Part shown: positions 1 to 8,426 of the stretch, in pieces
Numbering within the stretch: position 1 is the first letter of the stretch
How the letters are laid out: each line of letters opens with the position of its first letter
Assembly: GCA_910588315.1 (NCBI GenBank)
Contig: CAJUQF010000024.1
Coordinates: forward strand, 1-21,684
Reading direction: 5' to 3'
DNA: 21,684 nucleotides
DNA from: an uncultured Christensenellaceae bacterium
GTDB lineage: Bacteria > Bacillota > Clostridia > Christensenellales > Pumilibacteraceae
The notes under the pieces: model-generated
Told to the model about the DNA's origin: nothing
Databases searched by the model: none
Seen by the model: the letters and a program-made list of their open reading frames with translations, nothing else
Position numbers and translations under genes: made by a program

Positions 1-208
1 CGGCGATACCGGTCTCGGCTTGGCGCTCGGACTCGGTATAGGCATACCGGCGGCGGCGATCATAGCGGGCGGCGTCGCTTTCGCCGTACTCCGCGGCAAG
101 AAAAAAGGCGGTAAAGGCAAAGCCGAAAAAGATCGCGACGGCGCGCAGGGCGGCGAACGCGAACCGGAAAACGACGATGTCGCGCAATCGAACCCCGATG
201 GGGAATAA
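1..208 (+). CDS. C-terminal end of a membrane-anchored surface protein (5' truncated)
   Basis: The reading frame is open from the first complete codon (position 2) and ends with TAA at 206-208. The visible 68 residues start with a Gly/Leu-rich stretch (GDTGLGLALG), continue as one hydrophobic segment of about 25 residues ending in AVLRG, and then switch to a Lys/Gly cluster (KKKGGKGK) and a highly charged tail of about 30 residues. This is the layout of a C-terminal membrane anchor with a cytoplasmic tail, as found at the end of wall or surface proteins. No LPXTG-type sortase motif is visible in the part present, but one could lie just upstream. A terminator follows 27 nt after the stop, so this gene is not transcribed into rpoB through a simple operon. 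The TTG at 20 is only an internal Leu codon, not a start. The function of the missing part is unknown. Confidence 0.7.
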   Translation, partial: GDTGLGLALGLGIGIPAAAIIAGGVAFAVLRGKKKGGKGKAEKDRDGAQGGEREPENDDVAQSNPDGE

Positions 209-234
209 TCAACGATAAATATAACCGTGCTTTG

Positions 235-270
235 ACACCGGCAACGTTAAATGCGTCGCCGGTGTTTTTT
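235..270 (+). terminator. Intrinsic terminator of the upstream surface-protein gene
   Basis: A perfect 8-bp stem, ACACCGGC (235-242) with GCCGGTGT (258-265), has a 15-nt loop and is followed by TTTTT (266-270). It lies 27 nt after the TAA of the upstream gene and separates it from the rpoB promoter region. Confidence 0.85.
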
Positions 271-294
271 CTGTCGCAGGGCTTATGCGGCATT

Positions 295-323
295 TTTATC
301 GAAATCGAGCCGTATTGTATAAT
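295..323 (+). promoter_or_regulatory. Possible secondary sigma-A promoter upstream of rpoB
   Basis: A perfect -10 TATAAT (318-323) has a weak -35 TTTATC (295-300) at 17 bp spacing. The -35 matches TTGACA at only three positions, so this is a candidate. A further isolated TATAAT at 369-374 has no good -35. Confidence 0.3.
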
Positions 324-378
324 ATCGGCGCGTGTCGAATTTTTACCGGAAAATTTTAAAATTATATGTATAATTCAT

Positions 379-407
379 TTGACAATCTTGACAATGAATG
401 ATATAAT
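379..407 (+). promoter_or_regulatory. Consensus sigma-A promoter for rpoBC
   Basis: TTGACA (379-384), a 17-bp spacer and TATAAT (402-407) match the sigma-A consensus at every position. The predicted transcript start is about 414, leaving a leader of roughly 308 nt before the rpoB ATG. A second TTGACA at 388-393 is only 8 bp from the -10 and cannot serve it. Together with the terminator at 235-270 this shows that rpoB has its own promoter here. Confidence 0.88.
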
Positions 408-413
408 TAGAAA

Positions 414-721
414 ATGCGTTAGTATACCCCATAAAAGGCGTACAACGTAATTCATTATAAAGAGAGCAGACTCGGTTGTCACTTACGGTTCTGATTAGTA
501 GTAAAAATGCCCGGTATTACGTGCATTTTTGCGACGCCGTCCCGAACGTCGAAACGGACTATTATCCGCGGGGCGGTTTTTGTGCGTCAGAAAAATTATT
601 TTAACCGATTATTTTCGTCATAAAATGACGAACTCTGCTTTTTGTGCGTGAAAAATCGGGTCGAACCCGAAAATATCTCCGCATTTTAACGAAATAATTA
701 AACCTTATTATAGGAGTTTGT
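414..721 (+). promoter_or_regulatory. Structured 5' leader of rpoBC with four hairpins
   Basis: No plausible gene is present in 271-721. The predicted leader contains four inverted repeats. These are 503-530 (8-bp stem AAAAATGC/GCATTTTT), 537-576 (CCGTCCC/GGGGCGG, one G-U pair, followed by five T), 614-632 (perfect 8-bp stem TTCGTCAT/ATGACGAA, loop AAA) and 656-670 (TCGGGT/ACCCGA, loop CGA). The 11-mer TTTTTGTGCGT occurs twice, at 577-587 after the second hairpin and at 639-649 after the third. The ribosome binding site AGGAG is at 712-716. Length and organisation suggest regulation in cis, for example by attenuation. A Lactobacillales rpoB leader motif is known, but I cannot say that this is related to it. 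Confidence 0.55.
537..581 (+). terminator. Terminator-like hairpin inside the rpoB leader
   Basis: The stem CCGTCCC (537-543) with GGGGCGG (570-576) is 7 bp with one G-U pair. The 26-nt loop can itself form CGGA (555-558) with TCCG (565-568). TTTTT follows at 577-581. A transcript from the promoter at 379-407 would stop here after about 168 nt unless antiterminated, so it may be an attenuator or the end of a small RNA. Confidence 0.5.
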
Positions 722-3700
722 ATGGCTGAAAGAAAGATTTCCAAGGTCAAATTCGGCAACACGGAGCGCATGAGCTTTGCGCAGATACACGAAGTTATAG
801 ATATGCCGGATTTGGTCGAAGTGCAAAAGAAGTCTTACAACGACTTTATCGACAACGGCATACGCGAGGTGTTGCGCGATTTTTCGCCGATAACCGATTA
901 TTCGGGTCGTGTCGAGCTTTTCTTCGAGGACTATTATCTCGGATATCGCGAGGGCAACAGCCAAAAACGCAATTATACCGAAAAGGAGTGTAAAGATCGC
1001 GACGCGACGTTCGCCGTACCGCTGTATGTAAAGGTAAGACTTCACAACTGCGAGACGGACGAAAGCACGCGCAGCGAAGTGTACATGGGCGATATGCCGC
1101 GTATGACTCCGACCGGTTCGTTTATAATCAACGGCGCGGAACGTGTCGTTATAAGCCAGCTCGTTCGTTCGCCGGGCGCATATTTCGATTACAAAAAAGA
1201 CGTCAAGACCGGACAGGCTCACTACAGCGCGCAGAATATCCCGTCGCGCGGCGCGTGGCTCGAGTTCGAAGAGGATTCCGCCGGCGTGCTTTGGGTGCGT
1301 GTGGACAGGCAGAAAAAAGTGCTTGCCACCGTGCTTTTGAGCTGTCTTTCCGCGGTCACGGACAGCGGATTCGGGACGGAAGAGGCGCTCAGAAAGATAT
1401 TCAACAACGATCCTATAATAGACGTCACATGCGCGCGTTACGGCGACAAAGAGGACAAGCACGAACTCAGCGAAGAGCGTGCGCTGCTCGAACTCAACCA
1501 TAAGCTCCGCAGCGGCGAGACTCCCACGATCGATTCCATCAAGTCGTTTATTTACGGGATGTTCTTCGATCGCCGCAAGTACGATCTGTCGCGCGTCGGC
1601 AGATACAAATACAACAAAAAGATGGCGTTGCGTTACCGTGTCGACGGATTCCGTGTCGCCAGAGATATAATCGACGAGAACGGCGTCGTTTATGCTCGCG
1701 CCGAGAATAAGCAGGCGCACACTTCCGCCGACGTTCTCACCGAAGAACTCGCAGTCAAGATCCAAAACGCCGGTATCAACGAAGTTTGGGTCATAGCCGA
1801 CGACGGCAAAGAATTTAACGTAATAGGCAACAATCACGTAGATCTTGCCGGATATATCGACGCAGACCCGCGCTCTATAGGCATAAACGAAATGGTCTAC
1901 TATCCCGAACTCGTCAAACTTATGGACGAGGCGGAAGGCGACCGCGCCAAACTTGCCGATCTTTGCTCCAAGCATATCGACGATCTTATCGTCAAGCATA
2001 TAGTTGTGGAAGACGTCATCGCGACCGTAAACTACATCATGGGCTTGCACCGCGGGTTCGGCACGTGCGATAACATCGACCATCTCGGCAACCGCCGTGT
2101 GCGCAGTGTGGGCGAGCTTTTGCAAAATCAATTCCGTATCGGTATGTCGAGATTGGAACGCGTCGTCCGCGAACGTATGCAGATCCAGACCGAGTCGGAG
2201 CTTTCGGCGCAGACGCTTATAAACGTTCGTCCCGTGTCGAGCGCGATAAAGGAATTCTTCGGGTCGTCGCAGCTCTCGCAGTTCATGGACGAGACAAACC
2301 CCATAGCCGAGCTTACGCACAGACGCAAGCTGTCCGCGCTCGGTCCCGGCGGTCTCAACCGCGAACACGTAACTTTCGAAGTACGTGACGTTCACTACAC
2401 GCACTATTCGCGTATGTGTCCCATAGAGACGCCCGAAGGTCAAAACATAGGTCTTATTTCGTCGCTCAGCAGTTATGCGCGTATAAACGAATACGGTTAT
2501 ATAGAAGCGCCTTATCGCAGGGTGGACAAGGTAAATCACGTCGTTACCGACATAGTCGACTATCTGCCTGCGGACGAAGAGGACCGCTACATGATAGCTC
2601 AGGCGTCCGAACCGCTCGACGAAAATAACTGGTTTGCCAAAGAACGTGTCATGATGCGTTATCGCGATCTTATAGGCGAAGTTTCGCGCGACCGTATCGA
2701 TTATATCGACGTGTCGCCCCGCCAAATGGTTTCGGTCGCTACGGCGCTTATTCCGTTCCTTGAAAACGACGACTCGCACCGCGCGCTAATGGCGTCGAAC
2801 ATGCAACGTCAGGCGGTGCCGCTGCTCAAAACCGAGACGCCCATAGTCGGTACCGGTATCGAGCATAAAATAGCTTACGACTCCGGCGTTATGGTCATTG
2901 CGCGCAAATCCGGTACCGTCGATTACGTCGACGCTGAGCGTATAATTGTCAAGGAAGACGACGGCGAGCGTCAGATGTACATTCTTAAAAAGTTTGTCGG
3001 GTCCAACCAAGGCACATGTATCAATCAGCGCGCTATCGTCAATAAGGGCGATCGCGTTACGAAAGGTCAGGTGCTTGCCGACGGACATTCCACGTCGCAG
3101 GCGGAGCTTGCGCTCGGCAAAAACGTGCTCGTAGGCTTTATGAGCTGGGAAGGCTACAACTACGAGGACGCTATACTTATCAGCGAGCGTATCGCTAAAG
3201 ACGACGTATTCACATCTATTCATATAAACAAACACGAGACTGAAGCGCGCGATACCAAGCTCGGCGCGGAAGAGATAACGAGAGATATCCCCAACGTCAG
3301 TCCCGAGGCGCTTAAAAACCTCGACGAGGACGGCATTATCCGCGTCGGCGCGGAAGTCGATTCGGGCGATATTCTCGTCGGTAAAGTTACGCCCAAGGGC
3401 GAGACCGACCTTACTCCCGAGGAACGCCTGCTGCGCGCCATATTCGGCGACAAGGCGAGAGAAGTGCGCGACACGTCGCTTAAAGTTCCGCACGGCGAAG
3501 GCGGTATAGTCGTTGACGTAAAAGTCTTTACGCGTGCAAACCGCGACGAAATGAAACCGGGCGTAAACAAGCTCGTCCGTGTGTATATAGCGCAAAAACG
3601 CAAAATATCCGTCGGCGATAAAATGGCGGGACGCCACGGTAACAAGGGCGTTATTTCGAGAGTTCTGCCGGAAGAGGACATGCCCTTCATGGCGGACGGC

Positions 3701-4567
3701 ACGCCGCTGCAGATCGTTTTGAACCCGCTCGGCGTTCCCAGCCGTATGAACATCGGTCAGGTACTCGAAGTTCACTTGGGTCTCGTCGCGAAAGCGCTCG
3801 GTTGGAAGGTCTCGACGCCCGTATTCGACGGTGCGATCGAGTCCGATATTCAAAAACTGCTTGCCGATAACGGTTATGTTTCGCCCGACGGCGAGGTTGA
3901 CGGCAAGATACAGATGTACGACGGCAGAACGGGCGAGATGTTCGAAAACCGCGCGACGGTCGGATACATGTATATGCTCAAACTTATCCACCTTGTCGAC
4001 GACAAGATGCACGCGCGTTCGACCGGTCCGTATTCGCTCGTCACGCAGCAGCCGCTCGGCGGTAAAGCGCAGAACGGCGGACAGCGTTTCGGAGAAATGG
4101 AGGTGTGGGCGCTGTACGCTTACGGCGCGGCGAACGTCCTTCAAGAGATAATGACCGTCAAGTCGGACGACATAGCCGGCAGAAGCAAGACTTACGACAG
4201 CATTATCCGCGGTATGGACGTTTCGGAACCCGGCATACCCGAGTCGTTCAAGGTGCTTATCAAGGAATTGCAGGCGCTTGCTCTCGACGTCAAAGTTCTT
4301 ACCGAAGACAAGGAAGAGATCGGTATCAAGGAACTCATGGACGACGATCCGGTGCTTTACGACAGCGAACCTACTCCCAAGCATTACGACAGCAGCATGT
4401 TCGGCGACAGCGACGACATAGAGATCGAAACCGATATTCTCGGCGGGCTTGACGACGATGAAGAGCAGCCCGACGATATCGACGGACCCGGCAGTTTGTT
4501 CGATGAAGAAGTGGTTATCGACGACGATCCGTTCGCGAACGGCGATTTCGACGACGAAGAAGAATAA
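722..4567 (+). CDS. rpoB: DNA-directed RNA polymerase subunit beta
   Basis: This is the beta subunit of the core RNA polymerase, which with RpoC forms the catalytic cleft. The protein has 1281 residues and begins at the ATG at 722, with AGGAG 5 nt upstream. The rifampicin pocket is intact: Q520, D523, H533, S538 and L540 match E. coli Q513, D516, H526, S531 and L533 (offset +7), so the polymerase should be rifampicin-sensitive. The conserved GDKMAGRHGNKG block near the active site starts at G965 and includes K967 and K975. The C-terminal clamp-contact region (RGMDVSEPGIPESFKVL) is complete. Residues 1204-1281 form an acidic tail with 33 Asp/Glu in 78, longer than but similar to the acidic tail known from Bacillus RpoB. 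rpoC follows after 15 nt. Upstream there is no rplJ or rplL. Identification is certain. Confidence 0.99.
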   Translation: MAERKISKVKFGNTERMSFAQIHEVIDMPDLVEVQKKSYNDFIDNGIREVLRDFSPITDYSGRVELFFEDYYLGYREGNSQKRNYTEKECKDRDATFAVPLYVKVRLHNCETDESTRSEVYMGDMPRMTPTGSFIINGAERVVISQLVRSPGAYFDYKKDVKTGQAHYSAQNIPSRGAWLEFEEDSAGVLWVRVDRQKKVLATVLLSCLSAVTDSGFGTEEALRKIFNNDPIIDVTCARYGDKEDKHELSEERALLELNHKLRSGETPTIDSIKSFIYGMFFDRRKYDLSRVGRYKYNKKMALRYRVDGFRVARDIIDENGVVYARAENKQAHTSADVLTEELAVKIQNAGINEVWVIADDGKEFNVIGNNHVDLAGYIDADPRSIGINEMVYYPELVKLMDEAEGDRAKLADLCSKHIDDLIVKHIVVEDVIATVNYIMGLHRGFGTCDNIDHLGNRRVRSVGELLQNQFRIGMSRLERVVRERMQIQTESELSAQTLINVRPVSSAIKEFFGSSQLSQFMDETNPIAELTHRRKLSALGPGGLNREHVTFEVRDVHYTHYSRMCPIETPEGQNIGLISSLSSYARINEYGYIEAPYRRVDKVNHVVTDIVDYLPADEEDRYMIAQASEPLDENNWFAKERVMMRYRDLIGEVSRDRIDYIDVSPRQMVSVATALIPFLENDDSHRALMASNMQRQAVPLLKTETPIVGTGIEHKIAYDSGVMVIARKSGTVDYVDAERIIVKEDDGERQMYILKKFVGSNQGTCINQRAIVNKGDRVTKGQVLADGHSTSQAELALGKNVLVGFMSWEGYNYEDAILISERIAKDDVFTSIHINKHETEARDTKLGAEEITRDIPNVSPEALKNLDEDGIIRVGAEVDSGDILVGKVTPKGETDLTPEERLLRAIFGDKAREVRDTSLKVPHGEGGIVVDVKVFTRANRDEMKPGVNKLVRVYIAQKRKISVGDKMAGRHGNKGVISRVLPEEDMPFMADGTPLQIVLNPLGVPSRMNIGQVLEVHLGLVAKALGWKVSTPVFDGAIESDIQKLLADNGYVSPDGEVDGKIQMYDGRTGEMFENRATVGYMYMLKLIHLVDDKMHARSTGPYSLVTQQPLGGKAQNGGQRFGEMEVWALYAYGAANVLQEIMTVKSDDIAGRSKTYDSIIRGMDVSEPGIPESFKVLIKELQALALDVKVLTEDKEEIGIKELMDDDPVLYDSEPTPKHYDSSMFGDSDDIEIETDILGGLDDDEEQPDDIDGPGSLFDEEVVIDDDPFANGDFDDEEE

Positions 4568-4582
4568 AGGAGTGCGATAGGT

Positions 4583-7500
4583 ATGTTTGAATTAAATAAT
4601 TTCGATTCTATGCAAATACAGCTCGCCAGTCCCGATAAAATAAGGGAGTGGTCGTACGGCGAGGTCACCAAGCCGGAAACCATAAACTATCGCACGCAAA
4701 AACCCGAAAAGGACGGTCTTTTCTCCGAACGTATATTCGGACCGACGAAAGATTGGGAATGCTATTGCGGTAAGTATAAACGCATAAGATACAAGGGCGT
4801 CATCTGCGACAAGTGCGGCGTGGAAGTCACGACGAGCAAGGTCAGACGCGAGCGCATGGGGCATATCGAACTTGCCGCACCCGTTACGCATATTTGGTAT
4901 TTCCGCGGCGTACCCAGCCGTATCGGGCTTATACTCGATTTGCAGCTTAAGCAGCTCGAGCAGGTAGTGTACTTTGTCAACTATATAGTTCTCGATCCGG
5001 GAATTACCGATCTTCAATACAAAGAGATAATAACGGACGATAAGCTTCGTCAGTATCAGGATCAGTACGGACCCAAGGCGTTTAAAGTCGGCATGGGCGC
5101 GGAAGCGATCCGCCAGCTTTTAAAGGACATCAACGTCAAAGAAGAATACGAGAAAATGCGCGACGTAGTGGAAAAATCGTCCGGGCAGAAAAAGCTCCGT
5201 GCGATCAAACGTCTCGATATTCTTTACGCATTCATGAAGTCGGGTGCGGAACCCAATTGGATGGTTCTCGACGTTTTGCCCGTACTTCCGCCCGAACTTC
5301 GTCCCATGGTACCGCTGGACGGCGGTCGGTTCGCGACGAGCGACCTTAACGATCTGTATCGCAGAGTTATCAACCGTAACAACCGTTTGAGACGGCTTAT
5401 GGAACTCGGCGCGCCGGATATAATCATTCGCAACGAAAAACGTATGCTCCAGGAAGCGGTCGATTCGCTCATCGATAACGGCAGACGCGGCAAAGCGATC
5501 TCCGGCGCATCCAACCGCGAGCTTAAGAGTTTGTCCGGCTTGCTCCGCGGCAAACAGGGTAGATTTCGTCAAAACCTTTTGGGTAAGCGCGTTGACTATT
5601 CCGGTCGTTCGGTTATAGTTGTAGGACCCGAACTCAAATTCTATCAGTGCGGCGTCCCCAAGGAAATGGCTTTGGAACTTTTCAAGCCGTTCGTTATAAA
5701 AGAACTCGTCGCGCAGGGCAAAACGCATAATGCCAAGACCGCAAAGCGTATAGCCGAGCGTGCCGACGCGGACGTGTGGAACGTACTCGAAAAGGTGATA
5801 AAAGATCACCCGGTGCTTTTGAACCGTGCGCCCACGCTGCATAGATTGGGTATACAGGCTTTCGAGCCGGTGCTTGTCGACGGCAGAGCCATAAAGCTTC
5901 ATCCGCTTGCCTGCGGCGCGTTCAACGCGGACTTCGACGGCGACCAGATGGCTATCCACGTACCGCTTTCCGTCGAGGCGCAGGTAGAGGCGCGCGTACT
6001 CATGCTCGCGCCCAACAACATCCTTAAACTCTCGGACGGCGCGCCCGTTTGCTCGCCGACGCTCGACATGGTAATGGGCAGTTATTATCTTACCATGGAT
6101 AAGCCCGGATCGAAGGGCGAGGGCATGACTTTCTGCGACGTGGACGAAGCCAAGATGGCATACTTCAATAAGCAGATAGAACTTCAGACCAAAATAAACG
6201 TTCGTATCGAATTGCCCGTGGAAACGATAAAAGCATCCGGCGTCGAGATACCCGCAAATGCGGTCTCGCCCGACGGCAGGAACTACCGTCACACGGTCAC
6301 GACCACGGTCGGCAGGCTTATATTCAACAAGCCGATCCCGCAAGATCTCGGGTATGTCGTCCGCGATACGTACGAAAAGATGTTCGAGCCGGAAATCAAC
6401 TGCTGTGTCGATAAAGGCTTGATAAAGAGCATCGTAAACAACACGTTCAAGCAGAAAGGCGCGTCGGTCACGGTCGGCGTACTCGACGCGATCAAGGACA
6501 TGGGTTATAAGTATGCGACTATCGGGTCGATAACGACTTCGGTTTTCGACATGCACATCCCGCAGGAAAAATATAAGATCCTCGACGACGCAGAGGCGGA
6601 AGTAGTCAAGATCGACAAGCTGTACGACCGCGGTTTCGTTACCGAGGACGAGCGTTACAACTCCGTCGTCAATATCTGGAACAAAGCCAACGATCAAGTC
6701 ACCGACGCGCTTGTAAATACGCTCGACGCGTACAACCCGATCAACATGATGGCGACTTCGGGCGCGCGCGGTAACATGAAACAGATAAGCCAGCTCTCCG
6801 GTATGCGCGGTCTTATGCGTAACCCACAGGGCAAAACGCTCGACGTTCCCATCAGAAGCTCTTTCCGTGAAGGCATGACCGTTTTGGAATACTTCATTTC
6901 CACGCACGGCGGTCGTAAAGGTCTTGCGGATACCGCTCTCAAAACGGCAGACTCCGGTTATCTTACGCGTAGGCTTGTCGACGTTGCGCAGGACGTTATA
7001 GTCCGCGAAGAAGACTGCTGCGAGGGCAGCGATCCCAAGGGCATCGACACTTACGCGATAATGGACGGCAATCAGGTCATCGAAAAGCTCGAGGACCGTT
7101 TGGCGGGCAGATACAGCGCCGAGAAAGTCGTCAATCCCAAGAACACGAAAGAAGTGCTTGTCGACGTCAACGAACTCATCACCGAGGCAATGGCAAAGCG
7201 TATCGTCGCCGCGGGAGTAACTCACGTCAAGATAAGGACCGTTCTTACCTGCAAGAGCAAGCACGGCGTTTGTGCCAAATGCTACGGCAGAGACATGGCT
7301 GCGGCGACGCCCGTAGGTATCGGTGAAGCCGTCGGTATCATTGCCGCACAGAGTATAGGCGAGCCCGGTACGCAGCTTACGCTCCGTACGTTCCACATGG
7401 GCGGCGTTGCGTCTGCCGACGATATCACGACCGGTCTTCCGCGTGTAGAAGAGCTTTTCGAAGCGCGTAACCCCAAGGGCTGTGCGGTGCTTGCCGAACA

Positions 7501-8206
7501 CGGCGGCAAAGTAAGGATCGTCGAAAAAGACGGCAAGCGCGACGTTATAGTCAAGCGCGACGACGGCACGGAAGATTCGTATTCCATACCGCACGGCGCG
7601 AGATTCAAGTCGTACGTAACGAGCGGCGCGGTCATCAAGACAGGCGACGCCATTACGGAAGGACCGTTGAATCCGAGCGATATCCTCAGAACCAAAGGAC
7701 GAAACGACGTTCAGGAATATATAGTCAAAGAAGTTCAATCGGTTTACCGTTCTCAGGGCGTCGATATCAACGATAAACACATCGAAGTTATCGTACGGCA
7801 GATGTTAAAGAAAGTGCGCGTCGAAAACAGCGGCGACACCGACCTTTTGCCTGGCGAGATGATAGACCTTGCGACGTTCGACGAGGCAAACACCAAAGCC
7901 ATGGAAAACTACGGCAGACCGGGTATAGCCAAGCATACTTTGCTCGGCATTACGAAAGCCGCGCTCGCAACCGACAGTTTCCTGTCCGCGGCGTCATTCC
8001 AGGAAACGGCGAGAGTTCTTACCGAAGCGGCTATAAAGAGCAAGACCGATCCGCTTATCGGTCTTAAAGAAAACGTTATTATCGGCAAGCTTATCCCCGC
8101 CGGTACGGGCGTCAGAAAGTATCGCAACATTTATCCCGTAGAACGCGCGGTCCCCGCAGCGGAAACGAGCGGCGATGGATATGTGGCGTCTCCGGACGGC
8201 GAGTAA
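4583..8206 (+). CDS. rpoC: DNA-directed RNA polymerase subunit beta'
   Basis: This is the catalytic beta' subunit of RNA polymerase, 1207 residues, the usual Firmicute length. The start ATG at 4583 has AAAGGAG at 4566-4572. The N-terminal zinc site is C60, C62, C75, C78. The Mg-binding loop NADFDGDQM gives the catalytic D450, D452 and D454. The second zinc site is C812 or C813 with C890, C897 and C900. The trigger loop is at 926-941 (GEPGTQLTLRTFHMGG). All essential residues are present, with no insertion comparable to the large proteobacterial one. It is co-transcribed with rpoB and ends in a strong terminator about 100 nt downstream. rpsL, rpsG, fusA and tuf do not follow. Confidence 0.99.
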   Translation: MFELNNFDSMQIQLASPDKIREWSYGEVTKPETINYRTQKPEKDGLFSERIFGPTKDWECYCGKYKRIRYKGVICDKCGVEVTTSKVRRERMGHIELAAPVTHIWYFRGVPSRIGLILDLQLKQLEQVVYFVNYIVLDPGITDLQYKEIITDDKLRQYQDQYGPKAFKVGMGAEAIRQLLKDINVKEEYEKMRDVVEKSSGQKKLRAIKRLDILYAFMKSGAEPNWMVLDVLPVLPPELRPMVPLDGGRFATSDLNDLYRRVINRNNRLRRLMELGAPDIIIRNEKRMLQEAVDSLIDNGRRGKAISGASNRELKSLSGLLRGKQGRFRQNLLGKRVDYSGRSVIVVGPELKFYQCGVPKEMALELFKPFVIKELVAQGKTHNAKTAKRIAERADADVWNVLEKVIKDHPVLLNRAPTLHRLGIQAFEPVLVDGRAIKLHPLACGAFNADFDGDQMAIHVPLSVEAQVEARVLMLAPNNILKLSDGAPVCSPTLDMVMGSYYLTMDKPGSKGEGMTFCDVDEAKMAYFNKQIELQTKINVRIELPVETIKASGVEIPANAVSPDGRNYRHTVTTTVGRLIFNKPIPQDLGYVVRDTYEKMFEPEINCCVDKGLIKSIVNNTFKQKGASVTVGVLDAIKDMGYKYATIGSITTSVFDMHIPQEKYKILDDAEAEVVKIDKLYDRGFVTEDERYNSVVNIWNKANDQVTDALVNTLDAYNPINMMATSGARGNMKQISQLSGMRGLMRNPQGKTLDVPIRSSFREGMTVLEYFISTHGGRKGLADTALKTADSGYLTRRLVDVAQDVIVREEDCCEGSDPKGIDTYAIMDGNQVIEKLEDRLAGRYSAEKVVNPKNTKEVLVDVNELITEAMAKRIVAAGVTHVKIRTVLTCKSKHGVCAKCYGRDMAAATPVGIGEAVGIIAAQSIGEPGTQLTLRTFHMGGVASADDITTGLPRVEELFEARNPKGCAVLAEHGGKVRIVEKDGKRDVIVKRDDGTEDSYSIPHGARFKSYVTSGAVIKTGDAITEGPLNPSDILRTKGRNDVQEYIVKEVQSVYRSQGVDINDKHIEVIVRQMLKKVRVENSGDTDLLPGEMIDLATFDEANTKAMENYGRPGIAKHTLLGITKAALATDSFLSAASFQETARVLTEAAIKSKTDPLIGLKENVIIGKLIPAGTGVRKYRNIYPVERAVPAAETSGDGYVASPDGE

Positions 8207-8263
8207 TTACGCACGAACGGGTACTGCGTCAAGCGCAGATATGAAAACAGTCAAGCCGTAATT
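8205..8263 (+). other. Nested inverted repeat just after rpoC
   Basis: AATTACG (8205-8211, overlapping the rpoC stop) is the reverse complement of CGTAATT (8257-8263). It encloses a smaller hairpin CTGCG (8224-8228)/CGCAG (8234-8238). No T-run follows. It may protect the mRNA 3' end or be chance. Confidence 0.3.
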
Positions 8264-8302
8264 GGCAGTGCGAATAATAAACTTCACATTCAAACTAAAC
8301 AC

Positions 8303-8338
8303 AAAAAAGTGTAGATGTAAAAACATCCGCACTTTTTT
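8303..8338 (+). terminator. Intrinsic terminator of rpoBC
   Basis: A perfect 9-bp stem AAAAAAGTG (8303-8311)/CACTTTTTT (8330-8338) encloses a second 5-bp stem GATGT (8314-8318)/ACATC (8323-8327) with an AAAA loop. The T-run is part of the stem, and an A-run mirrors it, so it could act in both directions. Confidence 0.85.
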
Positions 8339-8365
8339 ATTTTTAACATTTTATTAACAAAATCA

Positions 8366-8396
8366 TTGAAATTGATTAAAAACCGTCTTATATAAT
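8366..8396 (+). promoter_or_regulatory. Probable promoter of the glycosyltransferase gene
   Basis: A perfect -10 TATAAT (8391-8396) has a -35-like TTGAAA (8366-8371) at a long 19-bp spacing. The predicted start near 8403 leaves about 24 nt to the ATG at 8427, with GAGGT at 8416-8420 as ribosome binding site. Confidence 0.5.
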
Positions 8397-8426
8397 GAAC
8401 TTGCAAAACAAAAGCGAGGTATCGAA

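Noticed and set aside
232..450. Small plus-strand open frame over the rpoB promoter region
   Set aside because: It starts inside the terminator 235-270, has no ribosome binding site and spans the promoter 379-407.
698..2779. Long open frame antisense to rpoB, encoding 693 residues if translated
   Set aside because: It lies opposite a certain essential gene, has no ribosome binding site or recognisable domain, and arises from codon bias. The same holds for antisense frames at 2786-4384 and 5120-7780.
4336..4564. Acidic C-terminal tail of RpoB as a novel domain
   Set aside because: Acidic RpoB tails are known in Firmicutes such as Bacillus. This one is only longer.
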